Below, piece by piece: positions 21,695 to 34,162 of a DNA stretch of 64,000 bases. Source of the DNA: Eulemur rufifrons. Lineage: Eukaryota > Chordata > Mammalia > Primates > Lemuridae. Made by a program: the position numbers and the translations under genes. A model generated the notes under the pieces. The model saw nothing but the letters and a program-made list of their open reading frames with translations, ran no database searches and had not been told where the DNA came from. Within the stretch, counting starts at the first letter, position 1, and each line of letters starts with the position of its first letter. The stretch covers positions 49,620,001 to 49,684,000 of the forward strand of contig NC_091010.1 in assembly GCF_041146395.1 (NCBI RefSeq), read 5' to 3'.

Positions 21695-22210
21695 TCAGTA
21701 CTGTCCAAAAGAAATATAAGGCAAACCACATATGTAATTAAAACTTCTCCAGTAGCCACATTAAAAAAGTGAAAAGGAACAAGAAATTAATTTTAATGAA
21801 ATATTTTATTAACCCAATATATCAAAACATCATTTCAACATGTAATCAACATAAAAATTATTATTTTTGTTTCTTTTCTTTCTTTTATTTTTTTTTAAAG
21901 AGATAGGCTCTCACTCTGTTGCCCAGGCTGGAGTGCAGGGGTGCAATTACAGCTCACTGCAGCCTTGAACTCCTAGGCTCAAGCAATCCTTCCGCCTCAG
22001 TCTCCAAAGTAGCTAGGATTACAGGTGCAAGCTACCATACCTGGCAATATAAAAATTATTAATGAGATATTTTACATTCTTCTTGTCCTAAGTCTTCAAA
22101 ATCTGGTGTGTATTTTGCACTCACAGAACATCTCAGTTCAGATTCACCACATTCAGTAGCTGTGCTAAATTGCTACACATGACTGGTGGCTCCAAGGGTC
22201 GTGGCCAGTG
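21695..22210. mobile_element. Nonautonomous DNA transposon interrupted by an Alu monomer
   Basis: A repeat beginning near 'cagtactgtccaaaagaaat' and ending near 'gctacacatgactggtggct'. Its left part contains 'aagccacat'-type and 'agtagccacattaaaaaagt' phrasing. The Alu monomer at 21863-22048 splits it. A related piece in reverse orientation lies at 52785-52985 (tggttacatgtggccattga). Family name not assigned; hAT-type MER element is my best guess. Confidence 0.6.
21863..22048 (-). mobile_element. Alu monomer, antisense, inside older repeat
   Basis: Single arm with T-rich start. Perfect 12-bp duplication ataaaaattatt at 21851-21862 and 22049-22060 shows it inserted into the surrounding element. 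Confidence 0.88.
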
Positions 22211-22329
22211 CAGGTCAGGTTATTGTAATACTCTCCCAACTGAATTCACTATCTCTAGCCTTGCTTCTCTCCGATCCACTCTCCCAATTTGATCTTGAGA
22301 TATATAAACATACAAATCTGCTATCTGCT

Positions 22330-22460
22330 ATTCCCTAGACATTTGGAAATGTCTAGAGACATTTTTGGTTGTCACAACTTGGGGTGGGGGTTACTGTATT
22401 TCCAAATGTCCCCAAGTAGGGGATGAAATTTCCCCACTGGGTTACATGCAGCAGGAACAA
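22330..22460. mobile_element. MER-type DNA element fragment
   Basis: Contains 'agagacatttttggttgtca' and 'caacttggggtgggggttac', the same family as the copy at 30020-30215. Nonautonomous hAT-type by recollection. Confidence 0.6.
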
Positions 22461-22619
22461 TAAATCATGAAGAATCAAGTCAAAATACTATGAAAAATAT
22501 AATAGTTGAAGTAAATAACTCAATGGGTTATGTACCAATATCGATCTAGGCCAAGAATGCACTACTATACTGAAAAATTGGGTAGAGAAACTCTTCTAGA
22601 AGGCATTAGGAAGATGTAA

Positions 22620-22995
22620 ACAGATGAGAAAATGAAAGTTAACTGACCTAGCATAGAACTGTATCAATATCTACATAATAAGAATACTAGAATGGGGGAA
22701 TTGGGAAGAAATATGTGAGGATATGCTTGTTAAATTCCCAGAATTAAGGAAAAAAAATCTCGGACTGAAAGAGTATATAAAAGGCCTATCAGGATAGACA
22801 GGAAGAATCTAATCCTAGATACATTACAGTGAAATGAAAAAACATCAAAGAGAAAGATAAACATCCAGAGAGAAAGAGCAGGTTTACTACAAAGGAACAA
22901 GATCCAGATTGACAACAGACTTCTTAAAGCAGCCCAGGAAGAGAGTACAAGAATGGAAGTTGGGATTAGAAAGGAAGAGGAAAAGAGAATCAAAA
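22620..22995 (+). mobile_element. L1 ORF1-end/inter-ORF fragment
   Basis: Diverged L1 phrasing from the end of ORF1: 'agatacattacagtgaaatg', 'aaagcagcccaggaagagag', 'agattgacaacagacttctt'. Frames are broken. Confidence 0.62.
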
Positions 22996-23685
22996 ACTAA
23001 AAGTGGGCCTTGCAGGCATTCAATAAACTTACTTCTACTGTGGTGTAACAGAAAAACCATTGTACTTGGAGTAGGGTAACCTCAGCTGAAGTACCAACCC
23101 TAGCCCTTTTGGAACTTAAGAGACAAAGCCAAGTAAGAGGTAGACCCCACAGAGGGGAAGGGGCTAGTTGTATTTTTGTTGGATCCAGTATCTGGGCTTC
23201 AATTGTACAGGCAGATCCAGTTTCCATGACCTGATTCATTAGATTAATGTATGCATCAGAATTTTAATCTGCTCTTCACAATGGAGTAAAACATCATTCC
23301 AATGAATAGTAAGCACACCTGGTCTTGTCATTCATGGCATCTCCCATCTATCTAAGTGCTTAATTATCAATTAATTATCAAGTTAGTGAGTTCTGAATCA
23401 GAAAAATAATAGTTCAATGATCCTGAGGAAAAGGATGAATTCTCCCTATCTCATAAGAGTATACCATCAGGTTCAGGTTCTCTCTCTCTTGGCCAGTACT
23501 GAGTAAATAAATGCTAACCAATTCTTGCTCATCTCTTTTCCCCCCCATACTCCATATTTCACATTCTTACTTAGATATCCAATTAGATTAGCTTTGTATT
23601 TCTGTCTTGAGATCACCCTGGAACATCATGATTGTACTTTCTTGATCATTTATAGGACACCTTTTTGTTTGTTTGTTTAAATTTA

Positions 23686-24315
23686 TTTTTTTTTGAGACA
23701 CAGTCTTGGCCGGGCGTGGTGGCTCACGCCTGTAATCCTAGCTCTCTGGGAGGCCGAGGCGGGTGGATTGCTCAAGGTCAGGAGTTCGAGACCAGCCTGA
23801 GCAAGAGTGAGACCCCGTCTCTACTAAAAATAGAAAGAAATTATATGGACAACTAAAAATATATATAGAAAAAATCAGCCGGGCATGGTGGCGCATGCCT
23901 GTAGTCCTAGCTACTTAGGAGGCTGAGGCAGGAGGATCGCTTAAGCCCAGGAGTTTGAGGTTGCTGTGAGCTAGGCTGACGTCACGGCACTCACTCTAGC
24001 CCGGGCAACAGAGCGAGACTCTGTCTCAAAAAAAAAAAAAAAAGAAAAGAGACACAGTCTCACTCTGTTGCCCTGGCTAGAGCGCAATGGCGTCATGATA
24101 GCTCACTACAACCTCAAGCTCTTGGGCTCAAGAGATCCTCCTGCCTCAGCCTCCAGAATACCTGGGACTGCTGGCGCATGCCACCACACCTGGCTAATTT
24201 TTCTATTTTTAGTAGAGATGGGGTCTCACTCTTGCTGAGACTGGTTTCTAACTCCTGACCTCAAGTGATCCTCCCAGAGTGCTAGGATTACAGGTGTGAG
24301 CCACCATGCCCAGCC
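23686..24315 (-). mobile_element. Alu SINE, antisense, host of a nested Alu
   Basis: The antisense Alu begins at the T run before 23694 and resumes at 24061, ending gagccaccatgcccagc. It is split by a sense Alu at 23707-24048. Confidence 0.92.
23707..24048 (+). mobile_element. Alu SINE, sense, nested inside another Alu
   Basis: Canonical ggccgggcgtggtggctcac start at 23708 and an A-rich tail. The host sequence gagacacagtct is duplicated at 23695-23706 and 24049-24060, so the inner Alu inserted into the outer one. CpG-rich and little diverged, consistent with being younger. Confidence 0.95.
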
Positions 24316-24339
24316 TACAGAATACCTTTTAAGGTGGAG

Positions 24340-24495
24340 TAAAAATAACCAATGGCCATTTATTATGTGCTAGGTATCACATATCTCGTTTAATCCTCAA
24401 AACAACACTATGAGGTAGGTACTATTATCTTTAATTTAGAAATTGGGTAACTGGAATATAGTGAATTAAGTAACATGCTCCAGTTAAACATTACC
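24340..24495 (+). mobile_element. MIR SINE fragment
   Basis: 'atttattatgtgctaggtat', 'cgtttaatcctcaaaacaac' and 'ggtaactggaatatagtgaa' match the MIR core. Confidence 0.65.
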
Positions 24496-24877
24496 AGTAT
24501 CTCAGGTCATTCAGCCACTAACCTAGGTCAAAGGAAGCCAATAAGACCTCAAAACCAACAACCTGAACAAATGTGCTATATATTCCCTATGTCCCTGGCT
24601 CACTTTTTTCGTGTAATTCTATATTTATCCCACAGTTACGAGGTTCAAATTAGATAAAATAACTCGGCAGGGTTTTATAACCTATGAAGCATATTGCAAA
24701 ATAGCATATATGATTTTTAAATGTATAATTAAAATAGTTTATTTGTAATAATGGGTAGCAGCATGAATACATAATGTACACATTTCACAATCACAAAGTT
24801 CTGGTATTTTTAAAAACTTTTAATTGAAATACAACATATATGCTGTAAAGTTCCATACAAGCATGGAGCTTGATAAA

Positions 24878-24949
24878 TTTTTTTTTTCTTTGACAGATGT
24901 CTATGTTGCCCAGGCTGGGACTATAGGTACACGCCACCGCGCCCAGCCT
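24878..24949 (-). mobile_element. Alu fragment, antisense, internally deleted
   Basis: T run, then tatgttgcccaggctgg joined directly to gactataggtacacgccacc, so the middle of the arm is missing. Confidence 0.7.
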
Positions 24950-25024
24950 CTACAAAAGTAAAAATTACATTAAAAAAAAGTAACCATTATACATATCAAA
25001 ATATAAAACATTACCAGTATTTCA

Positions 25025-25260
25025 GAAGCCTTCCTCTTGCAAATGGTATATGCTTTTGAGTTAAAGACCAGGATTCGAAAGCTGACACTTGCACTTTCTC
25101 TTGTGCGACTTTGGCAAATTATTTAACCTCATTGAGTCTCGGTTGAGCTATCAGTAAAGCGGGGATAATAGTCTCGTACACAACTGTCGCATTAAAGGAG
25201 GTCATATAGTGTGAAACGTCTATCACAGTACCTGAATATAGATGGGCTGCAATAAACGGT
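25025..25260 (-). mobile_element. MIR SINE, antisense
   Basis: Reverse MIR phrasing such as 'gactttggcaaattatttaa', 'cctcattgagtctcggttga' and 'aaagcggggataatagtctc', directly upstream of the TAF5 promoter. Confidence 0.65.
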
Positions 25261-25429
25261 AAATATCAGGCAAATGTAACAGGCGGTCATCAACTCCCAC
25301 TTCCTGCCTTTCTTTCACTCATTTTTGAAAGTTACTCTCTTTCCTATTCCTTTTCTCCTTCTTTCTCGCCCCGCCTACTGCCGTAAATGGCATACCAGAG
25401 CTGTCGTGAAATGCTCCTCCCCGCCCTCC

Positions 25430-26110
25430 ATGTGGCGAAAACGCAATCACGCTTGACGGCGCGAGGTGGCTCAGCCGCAAGATGGCGGCGCTGGCGGAGG
25501 AGCAGACGGAGGTGGCGGTCAAGCTAGAGCCTGAGGGACCGCCGACGCTGATACCTCCGCAGGCGGGGGACGGCGCGGGCGAGGGTAGCGGCAGCACTAC
25601 CAACAACGGCCCCAACGGCGGCGGCGGGAACGTTGCGGCGGCGTCGTCTGCTAGCGGGGATGGCGGGACCCCCAAGCCCGCGGTGGCTGTCTCCGCCGCT
25701 GCCCCGGCGGGGGCGGCCCCGGTGCCTGCCGCTGCTCCGGAGGCCGGCGCTTCCCACGACCGACAGACTCTGCTGGCCGTGCTGCAGTTCCTACGGCAAA
25801 GCAACCTCCGCGAGGCCGAAGAGGCGTTACGCCGTGAGGCCCGGCTGCTGGAGGAGGCAGTGGCGGGCTCCGGAGCCCCGGGAGAGGTGGACAGCGCCGG
25901 AGCTGAGGCGGCTTGCGCGCTTCTCAGCCGGGTCACAGCCTCCGTCCCCGGTCCTGCGGCCCCCGACCCTCCGGGCGCCGGCGCTTCGGGGGCTACGGCC
26001 GTTTCGGGCTCAGTCTCAGGTCCTGCGGCTCCGGGGAAAGGTGAGCCGCGGGGTCCTGCGGAGGCAGGGCCGGCATGAAGGGGAGTGAGCCGGTAAGGCA
26101 GGGGCTGGCA
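25430..26110 (+). promoter_or_regulatory. TAF5: TAF5 CpG island and promoter
   Basis: CpG-dense block covering the TAF5 5' UTR and exon 1. The start codon (25482-25484) lies within CGCAAGATGGCGGC, which matches the YY1 consensus, so the motif overlaps the initiation site. No TATA box seen. Transcription start not resolved. Confidence 0.8.
25482..26040 (+). CDS. TAF5: TAF5 exon 1 (leader and LisH)
   Basis: 559 nt, ending phase 1 at GGGGAAAG|GTGAGC. Encodes residues 1-186: a low-complexity Gly/Ala/Pro leader and the LisH segment with [20 protein letters not shown]. The first ATG in the frame is used; it has a strong Kozak purine at -3 (A). Confidence 0.96.
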
Positions 26111-28990
26111 GGCCTGCACCTCTGCGGGCTTGTTTTGAATTTCCTGGGCCCGCCTCTAGGGCCACATGCCCGCCCCTTTCTCTGGTGCGCCGGCTGCGCA
26201 GTCAAACCCCCTTCTGAGCTGTCAGTTCCAGCTAGAGGCTGAGGAGAGCTGTTGAGCAGAGGGATGTATAGAGAAAGTGAGCGCAGAGAGGCAGGGACCT
26301 GCAGGCTTTTGGTCTCTTTCCTCTCATTTGGGCTTTGGAGCCTTGGGCAGGTCCACATTAACACTGACAGTATTTGTACCGTTTCATATTGGCGTGCTTT
26401 AAGTACTTTAAATTATATATCTTAATTCTCACAGTTCCACTGTGAGATAGACATTACTTCTATGTAGAGATGAGAGAACAGACTTCTTGAGAAAGGCCAA
26501 GGGACTTGCTTTGGACCGCACAGCCAGGGAGTGATGGAACATACTGTAGCCAGTATTTCTCAAAATATGGGCTAAGTACCACCAGTGTCAAGTCTTTTGG
26601 AGGATGCAGATTCCCAGGCATCACTTCAAACATAGTGAATCAGATCTTCTAGAGGTAGAGTCTGGGAATCTGCATTTTTGATAAGTGCTTTAAGGGGTAT
26701 TGACATATTGCAAAGTTTGAGAACCCGTGTGTTTAGGAACAGGCATTGGACAGACCGTTTTGTCCTTGCCACTTTTACTTGTGACATGCTGATTAAGTAA
26801 TTTTTCCTAAGGTTAAAGTTGAGTTTTTTTTTATTCTTATTTCAGCATATTGTGAGGGTACAAAAGTTTAGATTACGTATATTGCCCTTGCCCCCCTACC
26901 CTGAAGTTGAGTTTTTTCTCTCTACTGAATGTGTTATGATGAGGCTGTTATAATATATACATGTAAAATGACTGGTACTGATAAATTTATACTTCTCTAT
27001 CTGTCCCTAACACCTGAGGCTCCTCCACCTCTCTTAGCAACTGTTGTCACAAAGTCCATGCAGTAAAGCTCAAACACAATATAAGGTCTCAAAGGTGATC
27101 CTGAGCCAACAATAAATGTTTATTGAATTAAATTATCCAGTGCAGACCCTCTAGCCAGATTAATCTGTATGAGGCCTAATCTCTGCAGCATTGCCAGAAG
27201 TGAAGTATGAATACATAGTGTTGTAATCCATAAATAGAAATGTGTGAAAATATGATTGAGAGAAATCTTTTCTGAATACTGAATTTTGTGAATGAACTAA
27301 AAGATGCATTATATTATTGGTTATATTGCTGTCATCTCTTCAGAAATTTGACCTATTTATTATTATTTTATTTATTTATTCTGAGACAGGCTCTTGCTCT
27401 TTTGCCCAGCCTAAAGTGCAGTGGTGTCATCGTAACTCACTGCAACCTCAAATTCCTGGGCTCCAGCAATCCTCCTGCCTCAGCCTCATGAGTAGCTGGG
27501 ACTACAGGTGTGCACCACCATGCCTGGCTAATTTTTCTATTTTTGGTAGAGACGGGGTTTCACTCTTGCTCAGGCTGGTCTCGAACTCCTGACCTCAAGC
27601 AGTTCTCCCACCTTGGCCTCCCAAAGTGCTAGGATTACAGGGGTGAGCCACTGTGCCTGGCCTATTATTGTTATTATTTTTTATTGGGCAGTCCCCTGAA
27701 CCAGAATAGGTTCAGAGAGACTCCCAACTTGACCTCTTTCTAGATCATAACCGAAAAACCAGGAAGGAGGAAAAGAGGCCATCAGAGTAATAAAAAAAAA
27801 AAAAATGGAGGTTATGGAAATTGCTTTAAGCATATAATTATCTTTTGGAGATATAAATAAGGCATAGTCCTCACCACCCTTAAAATGCTTACATTTTATA
27901 AGGAATAATAGATGTCCACATATGAAGGTAACACAGGATAGGATATGTTACAAAGTACGCGGGTAGCTCAGAGAGCTGGGTATGTTTGTTACTCCAGGGC
28001 ACGGCTTGGTGGTAGTATGTGCCACTTGCACTGTGCCTTGAGAGAAGATTAATAGTTGTTTGATTTATATATAACATCTTTTATACAATTTGTCTAAATA
28101 AGGTAGTTCCAGGAAAAATACTGAATCTTTTTATTATTGATTTGGAAATTTTATTTTCTTTCTTTCCCTTTCCTTTCCTCTTTCATTTCTTAGAGACAGG
28201 GTCTCACTCTGTTGCCCGAGCTGGCATGCTGTGGCGTGGTCATAACTCACTGTGGCCTCAAACTCCTGGGCTCAGGCAATCCTCCTACCTCAGCCTCCCG
28301 AGTAGATGGGGCTACAGGCATGCATCACAACACCTGGCTAATCTTTTTATTTGGTAAAGATATAAAGTAAATGCAGCAGCCTGTGTTGCCCAGGTTGCTC
28401 TTGAACTCCTAGCCTCAAGTGATCTTTCCACCCTGGCCTCCCAAAGTGCTGGATTTATAAGCATGAGCCACTGCACCTGGCCTGAAAATTTTATTTTAAG
28501 ATATGGACTTGCTGAAGAGGTTTTGGCCTGGGCGACTTAAACAAGTGAAAAATCTCATTAAAAGATTATGTGATTGTGTTGGGAAAGAGAGGTTGATAGG
28601 AAAGAGAACAAACATCTAAGAAATAACTCACTTCTGGGCCTTAGCCAAACAGCCATAGTCACATGGTACACATCAGCTCATTTTCTTAGAAGTTGTTTTA
28701 TGTTTTTAAACAGCTGGAAGTATTGTTGTGGAAGACCAGCCAGATGTCAGTGCCGTATTGTCGGCCTACAACCAACAAGGAGATCCCACAATGTATGAAG
28801 AATACTATAGTGGACTGAAACACTTCATTGAATGTTCCCTGGACTGCCATCGGGCAGAGTTATCTCAACTCTTTTATCCTCTGTTTGTACATATGTACTT
28901 GGAGCTAGTCTACAATCAACATGAAAATGAAGCAAAATCATTCTTCGAGAAGTATGTGAACTTTTACATATGTTATGCATACATAATTTA

Positions 28991-29021
<31 letters not shown>

Positions 29022-32000
29022 GTACACATCTCTAACCACACAAATGTAAGATTACAACTTAAAAAGTATTTTGTGAAGGAGAGGTACCTAGAGCAATGAG
29101 AACTTCAGATGAGAGGTTTATTCTAGTTGGAGAAGTCAGGGAAGGGTCCCAAAGGAAGTGATGCTTGAGGTAAGATCTGAAGATTGGGTAGAAGTTAACC
29201 CAATGAAGATGGTAAAGCATGTGTAAGAGCTCTGTGACAGGAGGCATCATGGTAGGCACAAAACCTGAAAGAAGGCCAGCATAGCTGGAGCAGAGAATGG
29301 CATGGGGCTGGGGGTGTGGTACACAATGAAGCTGGGAATTGGTTAGAGACTAGAACAACAGGCAGGTTCTTGGCCTATGTTGAGAGTTTTTGTTTATCCT
29401 AAGAGCAGGAGAGAGTGGTAATGGGTAGGATTAGATTTGGTTGAGAGTCACTGAAAACTTAAACACTGGTGGCATAAATAAAAGTTTATTTTTGTAATAG
29501 GAAGAGCAATAGGAAGCTGTGTTGGGATTAGATTAGACTGAGAGTGACTGAAAACCCCAACAACAGAGGCTTAAATACGATAAAGTTTTCTCATAAAGGT
29601 AGGAAGTTCAGGACTGGTGTGGTGGATCTTTGATTATCAGGGCCTCAAGCTCCCTCAGTCTTGCAGTTCCCACCATGTGGCACAAGATGGGTTCTCTAGC
29701 TATAAGCAGCAACATCAGTGTTCTAGTCACCAGGGAGGGCACACATCCTTCCTTTTATCAGTCAGTGGCCACACCTAACTACAAAGGAGGTAGGAAATGT
29801 GGTCTTCACCTAAGTATCTATGTGCCCGGCTAATATTCAGGTGTTCTATTATGGAGGAAGACAAGAAAAATGGATATGAGAGGACAGTGAGGCATCTCTG
29901 CTACAGAGTCATTAAAGGACCATGTCAGTATTAGATATGCATTTTGAAAGGACCTTTATGCAGTGGGGAAAACAGATGGTGGGGGGATAGATGCCTGCAA
30001 GTTGACCAAATTTGGAAGTTATTGCAGTGGTTCTCAACTGAGGGGGATATTGCTTCATTCCTTAGGCCATTTGAAAATGTGTGGAGGTGTTTTTGGTTGT
30101 CATAATAACTGGGGGGAGGGACAGGGACACTAAATTTTCTAATACGTGTAGATAGTCCCACTTAGCAAAGAATTATCCTACTAAAAATGCCAGTAGTACC
30201 ATTGTGGAGAAACACTAGACTAGGTTGTGGTAGAGTTCACTTTCCACAGAAGGTAGACAGGTTCATGACACACTTGATGGATTGGATATGGAGGGGAGGG
30301 AGATGGAGGTATCATTGATATTCTCAGGTTTCTGGCCCCTCCAGCTGGATAGGGATGCCTTCCACTGATACAGAAAACCCTGGAAGAGGACTTGGTTTGT
30401 CAGGTCATAGAATAATCTTGAATTTTGATTTGAATATGCCTTTGACTCATTTAAGAGATGTCAAGTTGATAGGTGGATGATATATAAGAGCTCAGAGGAG
30501 AGGTAGGGACTGGAGCCATAGATTGGAGTTGTATGGAATATCGATGGATATGGATGTGCGTGACTAGGGAAGAGTATGAAATAAATTGGTAAGAGGGCTA
30601 GGCCAGAGGAGCTCCAACATATAATGGCTAAGCAAAAAAGATATAAAAGGAGAGGCCAGAGAAATAGGAAGAAAACCAGGAGAGTGTTGAGTTATAGAAG
30701 CCAAGGAAAAGGAGTGTTTGAGGAGGAGGCAGAGCTTTTAACAGTGTGAATGAGAGCTCCTTAATATAAGCAATGGAGCTTGAAACCAAGACTTATCAGA
30801 TAACAGGTAGTAGTAACAGAGGAACAGTAGAACTTAGCACTCCTGGCTTCTATACCATTATATTCATTCATTATACTAGGATGCCTATTAGAAGGAATAT
30901 AAAGTAAAATGTTTTGTAGCTCAGTGGTTGTGAGGAAAAAAAAATTAAGAAAGGCTAGTGATGATAGAACTTCTACTCTAGAAGCTAATTTCTCTCGTAA
31001 GTACTGTCATCAAAAGACTTGTTGCTCTTTTAGTCTCGTGGTATTAGCCATCTCCCCACATGGGAAACTGGACTATCATAGAGGATTCTCTGTCTCCCTA
31101 TTATGGACAGTCTCAACGTTTGCCAGGACCCCATGCTCAGATGAGGGTAATCGGCAGTGACCAATGTAAACATCAAGAGGCTGAGATTTCTAATTTCATT
31201 CAAATCTGGACAGAAACCCTTAGTTCATGTGTTGCTAAGTCAATGGGGTAACACAAGTAACAGTTTAGAAATTTATTGGCTATGCTGAAGCCCTGATATC
31301 TTTTGATTAGTCATTATTTTCTAAATGTTTTTGCATTGATTGCTGCTCTTAGTGAGTGCCAAATGCATGTTCTTTAATTTTACTTTCTTGGGAAAATTAG
31401 GATTTGTAGAAATGAAAGTACATTTAAATTTACTAATTGTCACCAAGACTGAAGGCTTTGTTTCATTGCTTTTGGTAATAGTGAGTAAGTGGAAGCACTC
31501 ATTGTTTGCTATTAATATTTATTTGTTCTTTAGTGATAGTATTAATAAATTTATTAATATTTAATAAATGTCTGATATTAAGAATGTAGGAAATAATTTA
31601 AAATGGTGGGTTTTAAGAGAATGCCAGGTATTGATTATTGTTGAGAGGCAGAGTGATAGATACATTGAGTTCGTTATACTGTTTTCTACTTTTATATATT
31701 TGAAATTTTCTATAATAAGTTTTAAAAAGTGGGTTTTGAGAAAACATAATATTTAGTAAGGCAAAGTTTCTAACATTTTCAAATGTGTACCAGTTTCTTT
31801 TGAATGGTGGCATTTATTTAAAATTCTGATATATTTAAAATGGTGATATTTATTTAAAATTCTCTTAAAATATACATTTCATTAGAGAATGTAATTGGCT
31901 ATTTTTAAGATGAATTCAGAAATTGAATTATAATCATCTTGAAATGAATTACTTCTGATCTTACAGCTTAGTTCAGGATTATTGAGGCTACTACATTGAA

Positions 32001-34118
32001 AATATTCTGGGATGGTTTGTATAAATATATGGGGGTGAGGCAGATCCCTTAATGATTACATTGAAAAATGACTTTTTAAAATCACTGAAACAGGTTCCAT
32101 GGAGATCAGGAATGTTATTACCAGGATGACCTACGAGTATTATCTAGTCTTACCAAAAAGGAACACATGAAAGGGAATGAGACCATGTTGGATTTTCGAA
32201 CAAGTAAATTTGTTCTGCGTATTTCCCGTGACTCGTACCAACTCTTGAAGAGGCATCTTCAGGAGAAACAGAACAATCAGATATGGAACATAGTTCAGGA
32301 GCACCTCTACATTGACATCTTTGATGGGATGCCGCGTAGTAAGCAGCAGATAGATGCGATGGTGGGAAGTTTGGCAGGAGAGGCTAAACGAGAGGCAAAC
32401 AAATCAAAGGTATGGGAATGAACCTAAGAACTATATAATGCAGATTATGAAAAATTGTAGCATTTCCATCTACATAGTTTACACATTTTTCTTGTAGCTA
32501 GCTTGGAAATAATTTTACACTGTAAAATTTCATGTTCTAAGGCTGATGTATATATGTGAGGATTTGTGAATGGTTGCATTTAACAGAACCCTGACTACAG
32601 TGGCTGCAACAACTAAAGAGTTTTTCCCACATAAAATGAATCCCAGAGGAAGGCCTTCCAGGGGTGGCATGAGGGCTCCACAGTGCCATCAAGGTCCCTG
32701 GCTCCTTTGAGTTTCTGGACCAAACATCTTTAAAATGTGGCTTTCTACTTTGTACTCACAAATTTTAGCATTGCAGCTGCATTCCAGGAAGGAAGAAGGG
32801 GGAGGACAAAAGGCATGTATCCCTGCTGAGTCGCTCCCTTTTTATCAGAAAAACAATGTTTTTTTGTAAAACCGTACCCAGTATATTTCTGTGTACCTGT
32901 GTTGGCCAGAATTATATTTTATGGCCATTCCTAGCTGCAAGGGAGCCTGGGAACAGAAATGATTTAACCGAGCACATTGCTGCTCCAATGAAATCAGGGT
33001 TCTGTTAGTAAGGAAAAAGGGAAGGATGGCTGTTGGGTAGACGAGTACAGAACCCTGCTTCAGGGTATAGATTACTATATTGTAATTGTGATTCATCCTA
33101 TCAAGATATGAAAAGGGTATATTAATGAACAAAAAATTGATTTAAAAAATGTTGGCTTTTTTGACTTGTAGGTATTTTTTGGTTTATTAAAAGAACCAGA
33201 AATTGAGGTACCTTTGGATGATGAGGATGAAGAAGGAGAAAATGAAGAAGGAAAACCTAAAAAGAAGAAGCCTAAAAAAGACAGTATTGGATCCAAAAGC
33301 AAAAAACAAGATCCCAATGCTCCACCTCAAAACAGGTGAGGGAAAAAACCTCAGGAACTTGTATGGAGGTGTTAAGACAATATGTTATAGAGGGTTCAAG
33401 TTTCTTAATATTCAAAGGGTAATTTCTAGTCTGTTTTTCTTTTACAGAATTCCTCTTCCTGAGTTAAAAGATTCAGATAAGTTGGATAAAATAATGAATA
33501 TGAAAGAAACCACCAAACGAGTGCGCCTTGGGCCAGACTGCTTACCCTCTATTTGTTTCTATACATTCCTCAATGCTTACCAGGTTGGTAAAATAATTGG
33601 ACAATTTCTGCCTGGAAAGTTGTGTAAAACAGTGATTTATCATTAAAAGAAGCTAAAATGTGTTAACTAAAATGGAGTTTTGTTATTTAAACTCTTGATA
33701 TAATTTAAAGACAGCAGTTAGGAAAAGAGTATTGGATACTGCACTGCATAGATAGGAGGCAAGGTTTAAAAGATCTTTAGCAACTTGCAGTTACCAGAAT
33801 CTTGCTTATACTTGACTCTCATTTCACTGATCAGAATTCTGCTAGCTTTTGAGGAGGAGGAAACTGTGGTTCATCTCTGTTGAACTTGGTTTAAATACTT
33901 ATATAAACTTAATATTTTAAATGAAGAATTCTGTGTCTTTATAGATTACTTATAATAGGCTACTGAGAATATATTTAGTAAAGTGCAAAAATGATTAACA
34001 TTTGCTTCCTATCATGCACTACAAATATGGAGAGCAAAAATGGGGTAAGTGATGACATGTTCTCCAAGTAAGTCCTTTTAGGCAAATGGGTTTTACACGA
34101 GAATAAAACCTCAAATGA

Positions 34119-34162
<44 letters not shown>

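Noticed and set aside
25319..26119. 266-codon open frame antisense to TAF5 exon 1
   Set aside because: GC-rich CpG-island shadow of the real TAF5 frame; Ala/Ser/Pro-rich with no domain.
27955..27985. Segment gggtagctcagagagctggg resembling a tRNA D-arm
   Set aside because: No matching acceptor stem, anticodon arm or T-arm follows within 75 nt.
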